Source of the DNA: Nitrososphaeria archaeon
GTDB lineage: Archaea > Thermoproteota > Nitrososphaeria > JACIWG01
Length of the DNA stretch: 32,670 nucleotides
Assembly: GCA_026413865.1 (NCBI GenBank)
Contig: JAOAKB010000017.1
Coordinates: forward strand, 1 to 32,670
Direction of reading: 5' to 3'
The position numbers and the translations under genes are program-made. This document shows positions 23,054-30,774 of this stretch, piece by piece (the stretch's first letter is position 1; every line of letters begins with the position of its first letter). A model generated the notes under the pieces. It searched no databases. It saw nothing but the letters and a program-made list of their open reading frames with translations, and was not told where the DNA came from.

Positions 23054-24440
23054 GTAGTTCTATCACTCCTTTTAGTATTTCCTCTCTTTTTACTTCTAAT
23101 ATTTCTTTTCCTGTATAAATTTTACCTTTTTTTAATGCTTCAACTATTTTTCTTGAAGCACCATACTTTATTGGGTCCTTTAAAATTTCTTCAAGCAACT
23201 TTTTTGCAATACTAATGTTCCGTTTTTTGAACGCGCATATTTTTCCCTCATCATTTATCCAGAGAAAGTATGAATTGTTAAGGTTTTTTGAAACAAATTT
23301 TTCAAAGTTTTCTTCATCGAAGACATAGGGCCCTATCCTGTACTCATATTCTGAAACCTGTTTTGTCTCGAAAAGGAAGATGTATGCGCTGAAGCTTTTT
23401 TCGTCACTTACTGTAACTGTTCTAGCAACGTTGAAATTATTTTCATTAAATTGTTTTGTAAAGTGATTTAGTGTCCTGTACAGCATTCCCCAGAGTATGT
23501 CTGCACTAGTTTTTTCATGCTCAAATTCTAGGATCATAACATTTTCTAATAGCATGTTGGATTCAATGTCCTTTAACTTTATTTCCTTATCATGTTGTAT
23601 GAAATGTTCTTTTGAAGGCTTTTTTACGAAGTTTCTGCATGCTAGCACAAATTTTGCAAGACTTTTTATGGAAAGGGCTCTTCCTAGATTTCTATTATGG
23701 TCTATTGGGTCTGTTATGATTATCTTATCTCCCCTAAACTTTTCCTTTACCTCTTTAACTTTGTCTTTGTCTGTTATTATTAGTGGTAGTCTCCATTTTG
23801 AAGCATTTAATATCAAGTTTTTGAAGCTTCCGTACCTGTATATTAATGTCTCACACATGTATCCGCTGAATCCTCCAACTTTGATTTCTGCACCATATAT
23901 TCCCTGACATTTAATAAACTTCTTTAGTAATCTTACATCGAGTGTCTGTTTAACATTTTCTTTTACAAAATTTAAGTGGTATGGTGAGCGGTCTGCTGCT
24001 GTAATCCAATTTCCTAACTCAACTTTATAGCATGGTACAATATTAACTCTAACGTTATCAACATAGGTTTCTGTATAGGGGTGTTCAGCGTACCTTATAA
24101 CAAGATTATTTTCTCCAAACGCTTTACATGATATTCTATAGCTGTCCTCTTCTAATTCCTTCCTATTAACGTTTGTAGGATATCTTAAAAAGACATCTAT
24201 GTCGGCTTCATGGGGAAGCCAAGTGTTTCTCGCATAGGATCCTCCTAATATTATTTCGGGAGAAAATTTACTGAATTCTATTGCATCTTTAATTTGTTTT
24301 AACACAATTTCTGAAACATTCTTAACTCTTTCCATTTCATCCTTTGAAGGTATTACTTGTCCTGCTACTTCTTCCAGTACACTATCTATCATACTCGTAT
24401 TATTTGCTTGTGACATATAGGTCATAGTATATTGGTCCAT
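23022..24440 (-). CDS. cca: CCA-adding tRNA nucleotidyltransferase, class I archaeal type
   Basis: This enzyme adds or repairs the 3'-terminal CCA of tRNAs without a template. The signature GGSYARNTWLPHEADIDVF spans 66-84, with catalytic Asp80 and Asp82; the third acid is probably in VNIVPCYKVE. The 472 aa and the domain order (head, neck, body, tail) match archaeal class I enzymes. Starts are ambiguous: the first ATG (24438-24440) overlaps thpR by 41 bp and has AGG next to it, whereas the ATG 16 codons on (MIDSVLEEV) agrees better with family N-termini and would remove the overlap. The enzyme is needed here because tRNA-Pro in the same region encodes no CCA. It overlaps thpR upstream and the kinase downstream. 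Confidence 0.95.
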   Translation of the reverse strand: MDQYTMTYMSQANNTSMIDSVLEEVAGQVIPSKDEMERVKNVSEIVLKQIKDAIEFSKFSPEIILGGSYARNTWLPHEADIDVFLRYPTNVNRKELEEDSYRISCKAFGENNLVIRYAEHPYTETYVDNVRVNIVPCYKVELGNWITAADRSPYHLNFVKENVKQTLDVRLLKKFIKCQGIYGAEIKVGGFSGYMCETLIYRYGSFKNLILNASKWRLPLIITDKDKVKEVKEKFRGDKIIITDPIDHNRNLGRALSIKSLAKFVLACRNFVKKPSKEHFIQHDKEIKLKDIESNMLLENVMILEFEHEKTSADILWGMLYRTLNHFTKQFNENNFNVARTVTVSDEKSFSAYIFLFETKQVSEYEYRIGPYVFDEENFEKFVSKNLNNSYFLWINDEGKICAFKKRNISIAKKLLEEILKDPIKYGASRKIVEALKKGKIYTGKEILEVKREEILKGVIELLEPGEKKYFG

Positions 24441-24960
24441 CCTTGGTTAGAACACTCTTCTTAACCTTTAGTTTCGACAAGATTTCTTCTCCAAATTCTA
24501 TTTTCTCATATTCTCTAATTTTTGCAGCAAGCTCTTGTTTGTGTAAGCCGCTTTTTATTCTCATTATCGTCATATGCGGCTCAAACTTTCGTTCTCTTGG
24601 AAAACCATTCTTTTCAAGTTCTCTTTCAACTGAATTCCATAGTCTTGTCATCGCTTCTTCAGCGTCTTTGTCGACACCAACCCATACAACGTTGACGTGT
24701 GAAAGTGAAGGAAATGCTCCTAATCCTCTGAACTTAACTTTTATTGGCTCAAACTCTATTCTAGAAACGACTTCAATAACCTTTGAAACTTTTGATTCCT
24801 CAATTTCGCCCAAAAATTTTATTGTAAAATGTAGATTTTCTGGTTCAACAGGTTTTGCGTCTACTCCGATCGCTAAAATTTCCTTTTGAACTTCTAAAAT
24901 CCTTTTTTTTGTTAATCCATCCTCTAAATCTAATGCGATAAAAGTCCTTATCATATTCAT
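24400..24960 (-). CDS. thpR: RNA 2',3'-cyclic phosphodiesterase (LigT/ThpR family)
   Basis: A 186-residue 2H phosphoesterase, historically called 2'-5' RNA ligase, that opens 2',3'-cyclic phosphates to 2'-phosphates. The two HxT motifs are HFTIKFLGE (from His44) and HMTIMRI (near 129), facing each other across the active site. The N-terminus MIRTFIALDLED is the family start, so the ATG at 24952-24954 may be the true start instead of the one two codons earlier. Together with cca downstream (overlapping) it forms a tRNA or RNA end-processing operon. In archaea with tRNA introns, cyclic phosphates arise on cleaved exons and introns, which gives a plausible source of substrate, by inference. Confidence 0.92.
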   Translation of the reverse strand: MNMIRTFIALDLEDGLTKKRILEVQKEILAIGVDAKPVEPENLHFTIKFLGEIEESKVSKVIEVVSRIEFEPIKVKFRGLGAFPSLSHVNVVWVGVDKDAEEAMTRLWNSVERELEKNGFPRERKFEPHMTIMRIKSGLHKQELAAKIREYEKIEFGEEILSKLKVKKSVLTKDGPIYYDLYVTSK

Positions 24961-25054
24961 GCCATTCGTGTAATTGTTTTGCTGGTTGATAAAGATTACA
25001 TTTTACACTTTTTAATAAGAATAAAGAATATAATATTAAGCTTTATTAAGGCTT

Positions 25055-25621
25055 ATGTGCTCTACCTTGAAACTCCCGTTTATATTATGTTTAACTGGAA
25101 TGCCTGGTTCAGGTAAGACTACTGTTGCACATGCTATTGAAAATATGGGTTTCTACTATATTAGCTTAGGCGATGTTGTTCGACAAGAAACAATTTCGAG
25201 AGGGCTTGAAGTAAATGATAGAAACTGTGGTTTTGTGATGAAGGATTTACGTGAGAAACTTGGTCCTCATGCTATAGCCCAACTTTCTCTTAAACATTTT
25301 CCTAAAGATAAGAATTTCATTGTAATTGATGGTATACGAAGTATTTACGAAGTTCAAGTTTACCGTAGTATTGGCTGTACTAAACTTTTGGCTATACATG
25401 CTTCACCCGATAGGAGATATAATTTTCTTGTGTCTAGGGGGAGAAAAGATGCTCCGTCATCTAGGGAAGATTTTGATTTAAGAGATAGGAGAGAGCTTGA
25501 AGTTGGTATTGGTGACGCTATAGCCTTATCTGATGAAATAATTTCTAACAATTCAACGTTAGGTGCGCTTATTAGGAAGGTTAAGAATCAAATCAAGTTA
25601 TGGTTAGAGGAGGATATTTGA
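25055..25621 (+). CDS. UPF0200 family P-loop kinase (dephospho-CoA-kinase-like)
   Basis: A 188-residue P-loop protein with Walker A GMPGSGKT at 15-22. It resembles the UPF0200 family of archaeal nucleotide-kinase-like proteins, distant relatives of CoaE and adenylate kinase. Further motifs are ISLGDVVRQE (substrate-binding aspartate), VIDGIRSIYEV (Walker-B-like) and the lid RGRKDAPSSREDF. The substrate is not established; dephospho-CoA kinase activity has been proposed for archaeal relatives, but that call is not secure here. A TATA-like TATAATATT centred about 24 nt before the ATG implies a leaderless transcript. The stop codon overlaps the start of the UPF0201 gene (TGATG), so the two are translationally coupled. 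Confidence 0.85.
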   Translation: MCSTLKLPFILCLTGMPGSGKTTVAHAIENMGFYYISLGDVVRQETISRGLEVNDRNCGFVMKDLREKLGPHAIAQLSLKHFPKDKNFIVIDGIRSIYEVQVYRSIGCTKLLAIHASPDRRYNFLVSRGRKDAPSSREDFDLRDRRELEVGIGDAIALSDEIISNNSTLGALIRKVKNQIKLWLEEDI

Positions 25622-26040
25622 TGAGACACATACCTTCACTTAATGCAAATGTTAAGGTTAGGGTTTATGCTAGGGTTGAACCGTTCGAGGATCCTAAAAA
25701 GGTTGAACTTGCCATAAAAAATGTTGTAGGCCATGTTGAACCTAAGAGTACTAAAGTTGAAGAAGATTTCATACTCTACGAATTTGATAATGAAAGTTCA
25801 CTATATTTTATCTATAGTAAAATTAGGGACAGACAGGTTGTTTCAACTGTAAAAAGGCTTCTTCTTCTAAATAAAATTGATTCATCTACAAAATTAATGC
25901 TAAATAGGCAGGTTGCATACATTGGAAATATTGTTGTCTGTGAAGAAGAAGGTGAATCCCCGTTAGGCCCCATCTTTGTAGAAATAGAAAGCCCTCAAAT
26001 TGATGATGTGATAGAATGGCTTGCTTGTGAACACTTTTAG
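25621..26040 (+). CDS. UPF0201 family protein (COG1931), putative RNA-binding
   Basis: A 139-residue protein of the UPF0201/COG1931 family, whose fold resembles ribosomal protein L5 and which has been suggested to bind RNA. The conserved start VRVYARVEPFEDPKKVELAI and the middle YSKIRDRQVVSTVKR support the call. I chose the ATG at 25621 because GAGGAGG lies nine bases upstream and because it overlaps the previous stop by one base; a TTG seven codons earlier gives a longer but unsupported form. Adjacency to the UPF0200 kinase is common in archaea in my recollection, and the coupling here supports a shared process. The molecular function is unknown. Confidence 0.85.
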   Translation: MRHIPSLNANVKVRVYARVEPFEDPKKVELAIKNVVGHVEPKSTKVEEDFILYEFDNESSLYFIYSKIRDRQVVSTVKRLLLLNKIDSSTKLMLNRQVAYIGNIVVCEEEGESPLGPIFVEIESPQIDDVIEWLACEHF

Positions 26041-26060
26041 CAAGTAATAGGTTTGCTGTA

Positions 26061-26855
26061 ATGAACACAGTCTCTCTTTCGATTCTCTATCTTTGGCCTA
26101 AGCCGTTTAAGCTTGTGTTAAAAGAAATTTCTAGCATAATCGAAAGTGAAACTGCTCCCGATGCTTGGGACATATTGGATGAAGGTGACTACTCTTTTTC
26201 AAAAAAGCATAATCTCTTAGAGTATAAGCAGTTGAATGCTTCTGGTGTAAATTTTACAGTGCATGGTCCATTTCTTTCAACTAATTATCTGCACCCAAAT
26301 TCTGTTATTAGAAGAAAGTCTTTGAGTCAGCTTAAAGTTTCCATAGAAAATGCTTCCCAATTTTCTCCATTGGCTTACGTTTTTCATCCTGCAATGATTC
26401 CTAAAGGTTTTTCTCCTGATAAGTTAAAGGTTGAACACTATCAATTTCTTGAAGAAGTAAATGATTTTGCTAACTCTTTAGGGCTAAGGGTTTTTGTGGA
26501 AAATCATGTTCCAGGTATGGGGCATATGTTTACAACGCCGGAAGAGTTTATCGAATTTTATGAGCGGACAGGTTCATCTATTGGTATGGCCTTTGATGTT
26601 GGCCACTCGAACATCGGATCTAATGTTAAACGTTTTCTTGATCTTCTTGCTAATAAAATTGGTGTGGTTCATGTACATGATAATAATGGTGTTTCAGACA
26701 GTCATAATATTATAGGTTCAGGTAACATAAACTGGAAGTATGTGATAGGTAAACTTAAGGCTTTAAACTTTAGTGGCCCATATATTATAGAATGTGTTCA
26801 AAATCCTTTTAAGGCGCTTCAGCTTCTGAGAGACTTTTTAGGCTGTAGACCTTAA
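26061..26855 (+). CDS. Xylose-isomerase-like TIM-barrel protein (sugar isomerase / AP endonuclease 2 family)
   Basis: A 264-residue protein of the AP-endonuclease-2/xylose-isomerase-like TIM-barrel superfamily. Visible metal-ligand candidates at strand ends are His84 in FTVHGPF, His in VFHPAM, Glu in VFVENHVPG, Asp and His in AFDVGHSNI, His in VVHVHDNNG, and Glu in YIIECVQ. This set suits two or three divalent ions and either endonuclease IV-like or sugar epimerase activity. The short length and the absence of full Nfo motifs favour a sugar isomerase/epimerase annotation, though the substrate is unknown. The gene follows UPF0201 by 20 bp on the same strand. Its last 47 bp overlap the end of RNase Z on the other strand. 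Confidence 0.82.
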   Translation: MNTVSLSILYLWPKPFKLVLKEISSIIESETAPDAWDILDEGDYSFSKKHNLLEYKQLNASGVNFTVHGPFLSTNYLHPNSVIRRKSLSQLKVSIENASQFSPLAYVFHPAMIPKGFSPDKLKVEHYQFLEEVNDFANSLGLRVFVENHVPGMGHMFTTPEEFIEFYERTGSSIGMAFDVGHSNIGSNVKRFLDLLANKIGVVHVHDNNGVSDSHNIIGSGNINWKYVIGKLKALNFSGPYIIECVQNPFKALQLLRDFLGCRP

Positions 26856-27780
26856 ACTCTTCATTGGTGTCAGGATAAGGTACTTCTATGACGTCAAGGT
26901 CTTCTGGGACTATTACGTTACCATGATACTTTAGAGCCTCTAAGCGTATGGCCGTTGAATCATTATATCTTGCACTTAAGTGTACAAGTGCAAGCATCTT
27001 AACATTAGCTTCTGAAGCTATTTTGGCTGCATCTACTGAAGTGGAATGCATATTTTCCCTGGCTTTTTCCATATCCTTTTCAGAGTATGTTGCCTCAAAA
27101 ACTAGTAGGTCAGCATTTTTAAAGAAACTTGAAAGAGATTTGTATGGCATCGTATCGCCTGAAAATCCTATTATCCTTCCAGGTCTAGGTGGGCCTAAGA
27201 CCATTTGTGGCTCTATAATTCTACCTTTTACTGTAACCTTTTTTCCCTCCTGAAGTGCATGCCATAATGGTCCCTCAGGTATTCCAAGCTCTTTGGCTTT
27301 TTCAACATGGAATCTACCCGGTCTTGGAAGCTCCTTTATAAGAAAGCTGTAGCCCCTCATAGAATGCACTGTTCTTTTTGCATAAATTTCATATTCTCTT
27401 TCTCTTATTATAAGTCCTTCTTTTACTTCATTTATTTCTATTTCGTATCCTAATTCGACCTTCAAATATTTTAAAAAATTTTTTATAAATCCAACTATAC
27501 CTTTAGGCCCATAAATTTGTAATACTCTTTTTCTTTTAAGCATGCTCATTGTCTGTAAAAGTCCTGGGAGACCACCAACATGGTCTCCGTGAAGATGTGT
27601 TATTAGAATCTTCATTTTTCTACAAAATCCTATTTTTGCAATAGTCATCTGGCGCTGAGTTCCCTCACCACAGTCTAAAAGAATAACCTCGTCTTTTCTT
27701 AAAACTGCAATTGCTGGAAAGCTTCTACGCAATACTGGTATTGCTGAAGATGTTCCTAGAAAGATGACCTTTAAGCTCAT
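26809..27780 (-). CDS. rnz: Ribonuclease Z
   Basis: RNase Z removes the 3' trailer from tRNA precursors so that CCA can be added. The 323-residue protein is a metallo-beta-lactamase with THLHGDHVGG near 61-70 (His62, His64, Asp66, His67). Other metal or fold residues are in TVHSMRGYSF, IGFSGDTMPY and ALVHLSARY, and the tRNA-binding exosite is the GPPRPGR-containing region. The length equals the short form (ElaC). The ATG lies 6 bp after the prs stop, so the two form an operon with prs first. Its 3' end overlaps the convergent TIM-barrel gene by 47 bp, leaving no room for separate terminators. Confidence 0.96.
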   Translation of the reverse strand: MSLKVIFLGTSSAIPVLRRSFPAIAVLRKDEVILLDCGEGTQRQMTIAKIGFCRKMKILITHLHGDHVGGLPGLLQTMSMLKRKRVLQIYGPKGIVGFIKNFLKYLKVELGYEIEINEVKEGLIIREREYEIYAKRTVHSMRGYSFLIKELPRPGRFHVEKAKELGIPEGPLWHALQEGKKVTVKGRIIEPQMVLGPPRPGRIIGFSGDTMPYKSLSSFFKNADLLVFEATYSEKDMEKARENMHSTSVDAAKIASEANVKMLALVHLSARYNDSTAIRLEALKYHGNVIVPEDLDVIEVPYPDTNEEFKVYSLKSLSEAEAP

Positions 27781-27786
27781 TATGCT

Positions 27787-28680
27787 TCAACCGAGAAGCT
27801 TTAAATAGCCTACTACTGCATTTGAAACATCCACTATACCGTACTTGTTTTCTATAGTGTTAGATGCTATAATCTTGTTCACACCTGCTTCAAACATTTT
27901 TTCAACAGCACCAGCAGCCAAAACTGGGTGGACACATACTGCAATCACCTTCTTTACACCAAATTCTTTTAGCGTCTTTGTAGCCTTGATTACTGTTCCT
28001 CCAGAAGAAATCATGTCATCTACAATGTAAGCCTTTTTTCCCTCCAACTCTAGTTGAATAGGTTTAATCTTAACTTCACCAGTAACCTTGTCTCTTTCCT
28101 TTTCAAAAACATGATATTGTCTATTAACTAGTTTTGAAAATGTTTCTACTCTTGTGGAACTTCCAAAATCTGGAGAAACTATTATAGCATCAGATAGGTC
28201 TTCATTCTTTTGTACCCATTCTGCCATGATAGGTATAGCTGAGACACTGAATGCTGGAAACGGAAATAATCCTAATCCTTCAACATTATGTATGTCTATT
28301 GTAAGCAATCTTCTTACTCCAACACTTGCCATTAAATGGCCAACAGTTTTTAAGCTAACAACTTCTCCTGAAAGATATTCCCTATGCTGTCTCGAGTATC
28401 CTAGATAGGGGCATATTGCATAAACAAATCCGCCTAATTCTGTAACCTTTTTGGAAAGGAAAAGGAGTTGTACTAGATGGTGGTCAACTGGAGGATAAAG
28501 GGACTGAACAATAAGAACATTTTTTCCCTTAACATCAGAAATGATTCTAAAATAGTTTTCTCCATCTGGAAATTCCTTAAACTCAAAATCAACAATTTCA
28601 CACTCTATCTGTCTAGCCATAGACCTTGCAAAGTTTATTGAACTTGGGCCAGCTAATAGTGCAAAATTGCTCCCGCTCAT
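27787..28680 (-). CDS. prs: Ribose-phosphate pyrophosphokinase (PRPP synthetase)
   Basis: This enzyme transfers pyrophosphate from ATP to ribose 5-phosphate, giving PRPP for purine, pyrimidine, histidine and tryptophan synthesis. The 297 residues fit the archaeal form. Visible motifs are EFPDGENYFRI near the ribose site, LLTIDIHNVEGLG (metal and ATP contact), IIVSPDFGSSTR, and the PRPP loop AYIVDDMISSGGT near the C-terminal third. It precedes rnz with 6 bp between them and is divergent from the radical SAM gene with only 44 bp, where an AT-rich element (TTATTTAGTATT, about 32 nt upstream on its strand) may act as TATA. PRPP supply combined with tRNA processing in one transcript is a growth-linked combination, by inference. 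Confidence 0.96.
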   Translation of the reverse strand: MSGSNFALLAGPSSINFARSMARQIECEIVDFEFKEFPDGENYFRIISDVKGKNVLIVQSLYPPVDHHLVQLLFLSKKVTELGGFVYAICPYLGYSRQHREYLSGEVVSLKTVGHLMASVGVRRLLTIDIHNVEGLGLFPFPAFSVSAIPIMAEWVQKNEDLSDAIIVSPDFGSSTRVETFSKLVNRQYHVFEKERDKVTGEVKIKPIQLELEGKKAYIVDDMISSGGTVIKATKTLKEFGVKKVIAVCVHPVLAAGAVEKMFEAGVNKIIASNTIENKYGIVDVSNAVVGYLKLLG

Positions 28681-28724
28681 AGATACTATTATAAGTAACC
28701 AGAATACTAAATAAGTGTTAGGGT

Positions 28725-29744
28725 ATGATTAAGGTAGCCGAATACTTTGAAAGTGCTAATGATGGTAGTGTAAGATGTATTCTTTGTCCAAAAATGTGTA
28801 TATTAAAAGATGGTGAAGAAGGTGCGTGTAAGGTTAGAGTAAACTATAATGGTAAACTATATACGATGGCATATGGTATACTTACTTCACAATCTATTCA
28901 GCCAATAGAAAAGACATTATACCACTTCTATCCTGGAGCAAAAACTTTTTCCATATCTTCTGTCGGATGTACATTCAACTGTCCCTGGTGCCAAAATTTC
29001 GGTATATCGCAATCAAAGCATGATTTTGCATTAAAATTTGAAATGATGCCCAATGATGTTGTTGAGTCTGCGAAAAAGTATGGTGTAAACATAATATCTT
29101 TTGTGAATAATGAACCCATGGTCTGGTATGAATTTGTCAGGGATGTTTCAAAAATAAGTAGAGAAAATGGTATGAAGAACATACTCTTTACAAACGGGTA
29201 CATTTCAATTGGCGCATTAAAGGGTCTGGTAAAATATGTTGATGCAGTCAACCTTGACATAAAAGGCTTTTCTGAAGAAATATACTCTAAATATTGTAAT
29301 GGTACACTAGCACCAGTACTTGATGTTGCAAAATATTTTATAGAAAACAAAGTTCACATAGAACTAACATACCTTATTGTTCCACTAATAAATGATTCTC
29401 TTGAGGAAATTGGAAGATTTGTTGACTGGGTTAGTGATCAGCTAAATGCTAGTGTTCCTGTCCATTTTGCAAGATTTTTTCCAGCATATAAATTTCAAGA
29501 TAGACCACCTACACCTGCTGATACTCTGATTGCGGCTGCTAACCTTGCATACGAGCATGGGCTAGAATATGTTTATGTAAAAAACGTCTACTTTGAAGGC
29601 TTAGAAGACACTCACTGTCCACGCTGTCATATGCAATTGGTATCAAGATACAATTTTAATGTTTCTAACGTGAATCTTACTAGTAAAAATGAGTGCCCAA
29701 ACTGTGGGCTAAAAATTCCTATAATTGGTAAACCTTATCAATAA
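28725..29744 (+). CDS. amrS: AmmeMemoRadiSam-system-like radical SAM enzyme (PflA-like)
   Basis: A 339-residue radical SAM protein. The SAM-cluster motif C82-x3-C86-x2-C89 is in GCTFNCPWCQ. An N-terminal knuckle with Cys18, Cys21, Cys25 and Cys35 (RCILCPKMC, GACKVR) and a C-terminal zinc-ribbon-like pair (CPRC, CPNCG) flank the barrel. This arrangement is that of AmrS, the radical SAM member of the AmmeMemoRadiSam group, formerly annotated as a pyruvate formate-lyase-activating homologue. No Memo or AMMECR1 gene lies in this window. The ATG is preceded by TTATAAGT about 33 nt upstream. The function of the system is not established, so only the chemistry class is certain. Confidence 0.88.
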   Translation: MIKVAEYFESANDGSVRCILCPKMCILKDGEEGACKVRVNYNGKLYTMAYGILTSQSIQPIEKTLYHFYPGAKTFSISSVGCTFNCPWCQNFGISQSKHDFALKFEMMPNDVVESAKKYGVNIISFVNNEPMVWYEFVRDVSKISRENGMKNILFTNGYISIGALKGLVKYVDAVNLDIKGFSEEIYSKYCNGTLAPVLDVAKYFIENKVHIELTYLIVPLINDSLEEIGRFVDWVSDQLNASVPVHFARFFPAYKFQDRPPTPADTLIAAANLAYEHGLEYVYVKNVYFEGLEDTHCPRCHMQLVSRYNFNVSNVNLTSKNECPNCGLKIPIIGKPYQ

Positions 29745-29831
29745 AAATATAATCTTGTTTTATCAAAAAATATTATGCTTCATTGTCTAATAAAAAATTA
29801 ATATATTCTAAAAATAAAGTAGATTGTGCAT

Positions 29832-30179
29832 ATGACAGGTATAATAGAATTGGATGAATCAAATTTTATGGAGTTCGTAAGCAAAAAGGCGCATTCCCTA
29901 GTATACTTTTGGGCTCCATGGTGTAATCCATGCAAACATATGGCACCAATTGTCGAAAAAATATCGAAAAAATATGAGGATCAAATTAATATAGGGAAGG
30001 TGAATGTAAGCTCCTGTCCAGAAATTGCTTCAAAATATTTTGTTGCAGCTGTGCCAACATTTATACTATTTAGAGAAGGTACAATATTAGAAGTTCTAGT
30101 CGGTGCCGTAAGTGAAAGAAGACTGGATAACATGATAAAGGGCTTCGTTAGGGAAGAGGAAGAAGAATTCAGTATCTAA
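29832..30179 (+). CDS. Thioredoxin-like protein
   Basis: A 115-residue thioredoxin-fold protein with active site WCNPC (residues 30-34), a variant of the common WCGPC, and the cis-proline motif AAVPTF. Conserved surroundings are VYFWAPW, KVNVSSCPEIASKY and ILFREG. No signal peptide exists, so it acts in the cytoplasm as a disulfide reductant. I prefer the ATG at 29832 over the GTG two codons upstream. An additional cysteine (SSCP) near the third strand may be regulatory. The C-terminus is unusually acidic (REEEEEFSI). It stands 87 bp after the radical SAM gene and may or may not share its transcript; the intergenic T-rich tract suggests separate transcription. Confidence 0.93.
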   Translation: MTGIIELDESNFMEFVSKKAHSLVYFWAPWCNPCKHMAPIVEKISKKYEDQINIGKVNVSSCPEIASKYFVAAVPTFILFREGTILEVLVGAVSERRLDNMIKGFVREEEEEFSI

Positions 30180-30195
30180 ACATAACTCTGTACCA

Positions 30196-30624
30196 TTATA
30201 AGTCTAGCAAAAATCTAATTACACATTCATCATCTTTTTCAACTATTTCCATCAAATGATATGTTACAGCCTTAACCTCAACCTTAGCTCTATGCTTGCC
30301 TAAAGCAAATGGTTCACCAAAATATTTTGCATACAAGATAAATCCTTCACTAGCACGATCAATTTTCGTGTCAATCTTACAAGGTAGAAACTCTCCACCA
30401 CTAACTCTAACAAGCACATCTTCAAGAAAATTGTATAAGAGTGAATAGAGGTCAAAGCCTTCAACCTTAACATCCAAACTAGATGTGGGCGAAATACTAT
30501 CTAAATCAACCATAATATCAACAACAGCCAACCCTGCTTTAGAAAAACACTCCTCCAAACTACTACCACTAACCTCAACATACGCGTCAGACACATGCTC
30601 CAGAATCCTATAAAACGAGCACAT
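30196..30624 (-). CDS. Archease (RtcB tRNA-ligase cofactor)
   Basis: Archease activates the RtcB ligase that joins exons after tRNA intron removal. The 142-residue protein has the family pattern: a start close to RILEHVSDAYVEV with a metal-binding Asp13, then SLEECFSKAGLAVVDIMVDL, SLLYNFLEDVLV and the C-terminal KVEVKAVTYHLMEI. The ATG at 30622-30624 was chosen over a TTG three codons upstream. The TATA-like TATAAATA on its strand (30649-30656) is about 28 nt upstream, so the transcript is nearly leaderless, and the same box faces the divergent tRNA-Ser gene. The thioredoxin gene converges from the other side with 16 bp between the stops. An RtcB gene is not in this window. Confidence 0.93.
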   Translation of the reverse strand: MCSFYRILEHVSDAYVEVSGSSLEECFSKAGLAVVDIMVDLDSISPTSSLDVKVEGFDLYSLLYNFLEDVLVRVSGGEFLPCKIDTKIDRASEGFILYAKYFGEPFALGKHRAKVEVKAVTYHLMEIVEKDDECVIRFLLDL

Positions 30625-30648
30625 ACAAAACAATAAAGAAGAAAACCA

Positions 30649-30656
30649 TATTTATA
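30649..30656. promoter_or_regulatory. Shared TATA box of archease and tRNA-Ser
   Basis: The same 8 bp read TATTTATA on the plus strand (about 31 nt before the tRNA-Ser 5' end) and TATAAATA on the minus strand (about 28 nt before the archease ATG). No other TATA-like element is nearby on either strand. BRE-like purines on one side could set the direction. Confidence 0.55.
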
Positions 30657-30683
30657 CTTAATGATAAAGCTATGAACAAGGAA

Positions 30684-30774
30684 GCCGGGATGGCAGAGTG
30701 GACCAATGCGCAGGCCTTGAGAGCCTGTCACTCCATCGTGGGTGGCGTGGGTTCAAATCCCACTCCCGGCGCCA
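30684..30774 (+). tRNA. tRNA-Ser(UGA), with encoded CCA
   Basis: The acceptor stem pairs GCCGGGA with TCCCGGC, with discriminator G and an encoded CCA (30772-30774). The anticodon stem is CAGGC/GCCTG with loop CTTGAGA, giving anticodon TGA. A long variable arm (CACTCCATCGTGGGTGG) and a G73 discriminator confirm a type II serine tRNA rather than leucine. The T arm is GTGGG-TTCAAAT-CCCAC. No intron is present. The TATA box at 30649-30656 is well placed. Confidence 0.95.

Noticed and set aside
30501-30731. 76-codon minus-strand frame over the archease start and tRNA-Ser
   Set aside because: It runs through a tRNA gene and the archease 5' end in another frame; both are well supported, so this is incidental.
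30684-30774. Reading the type II tRNA as leucine (GAG)
   Set aside because: The perfect five-pair stem CAGGC/GCCTG fixes the anticodon as TGA, and the discriminator is G as in serine tRNAs.
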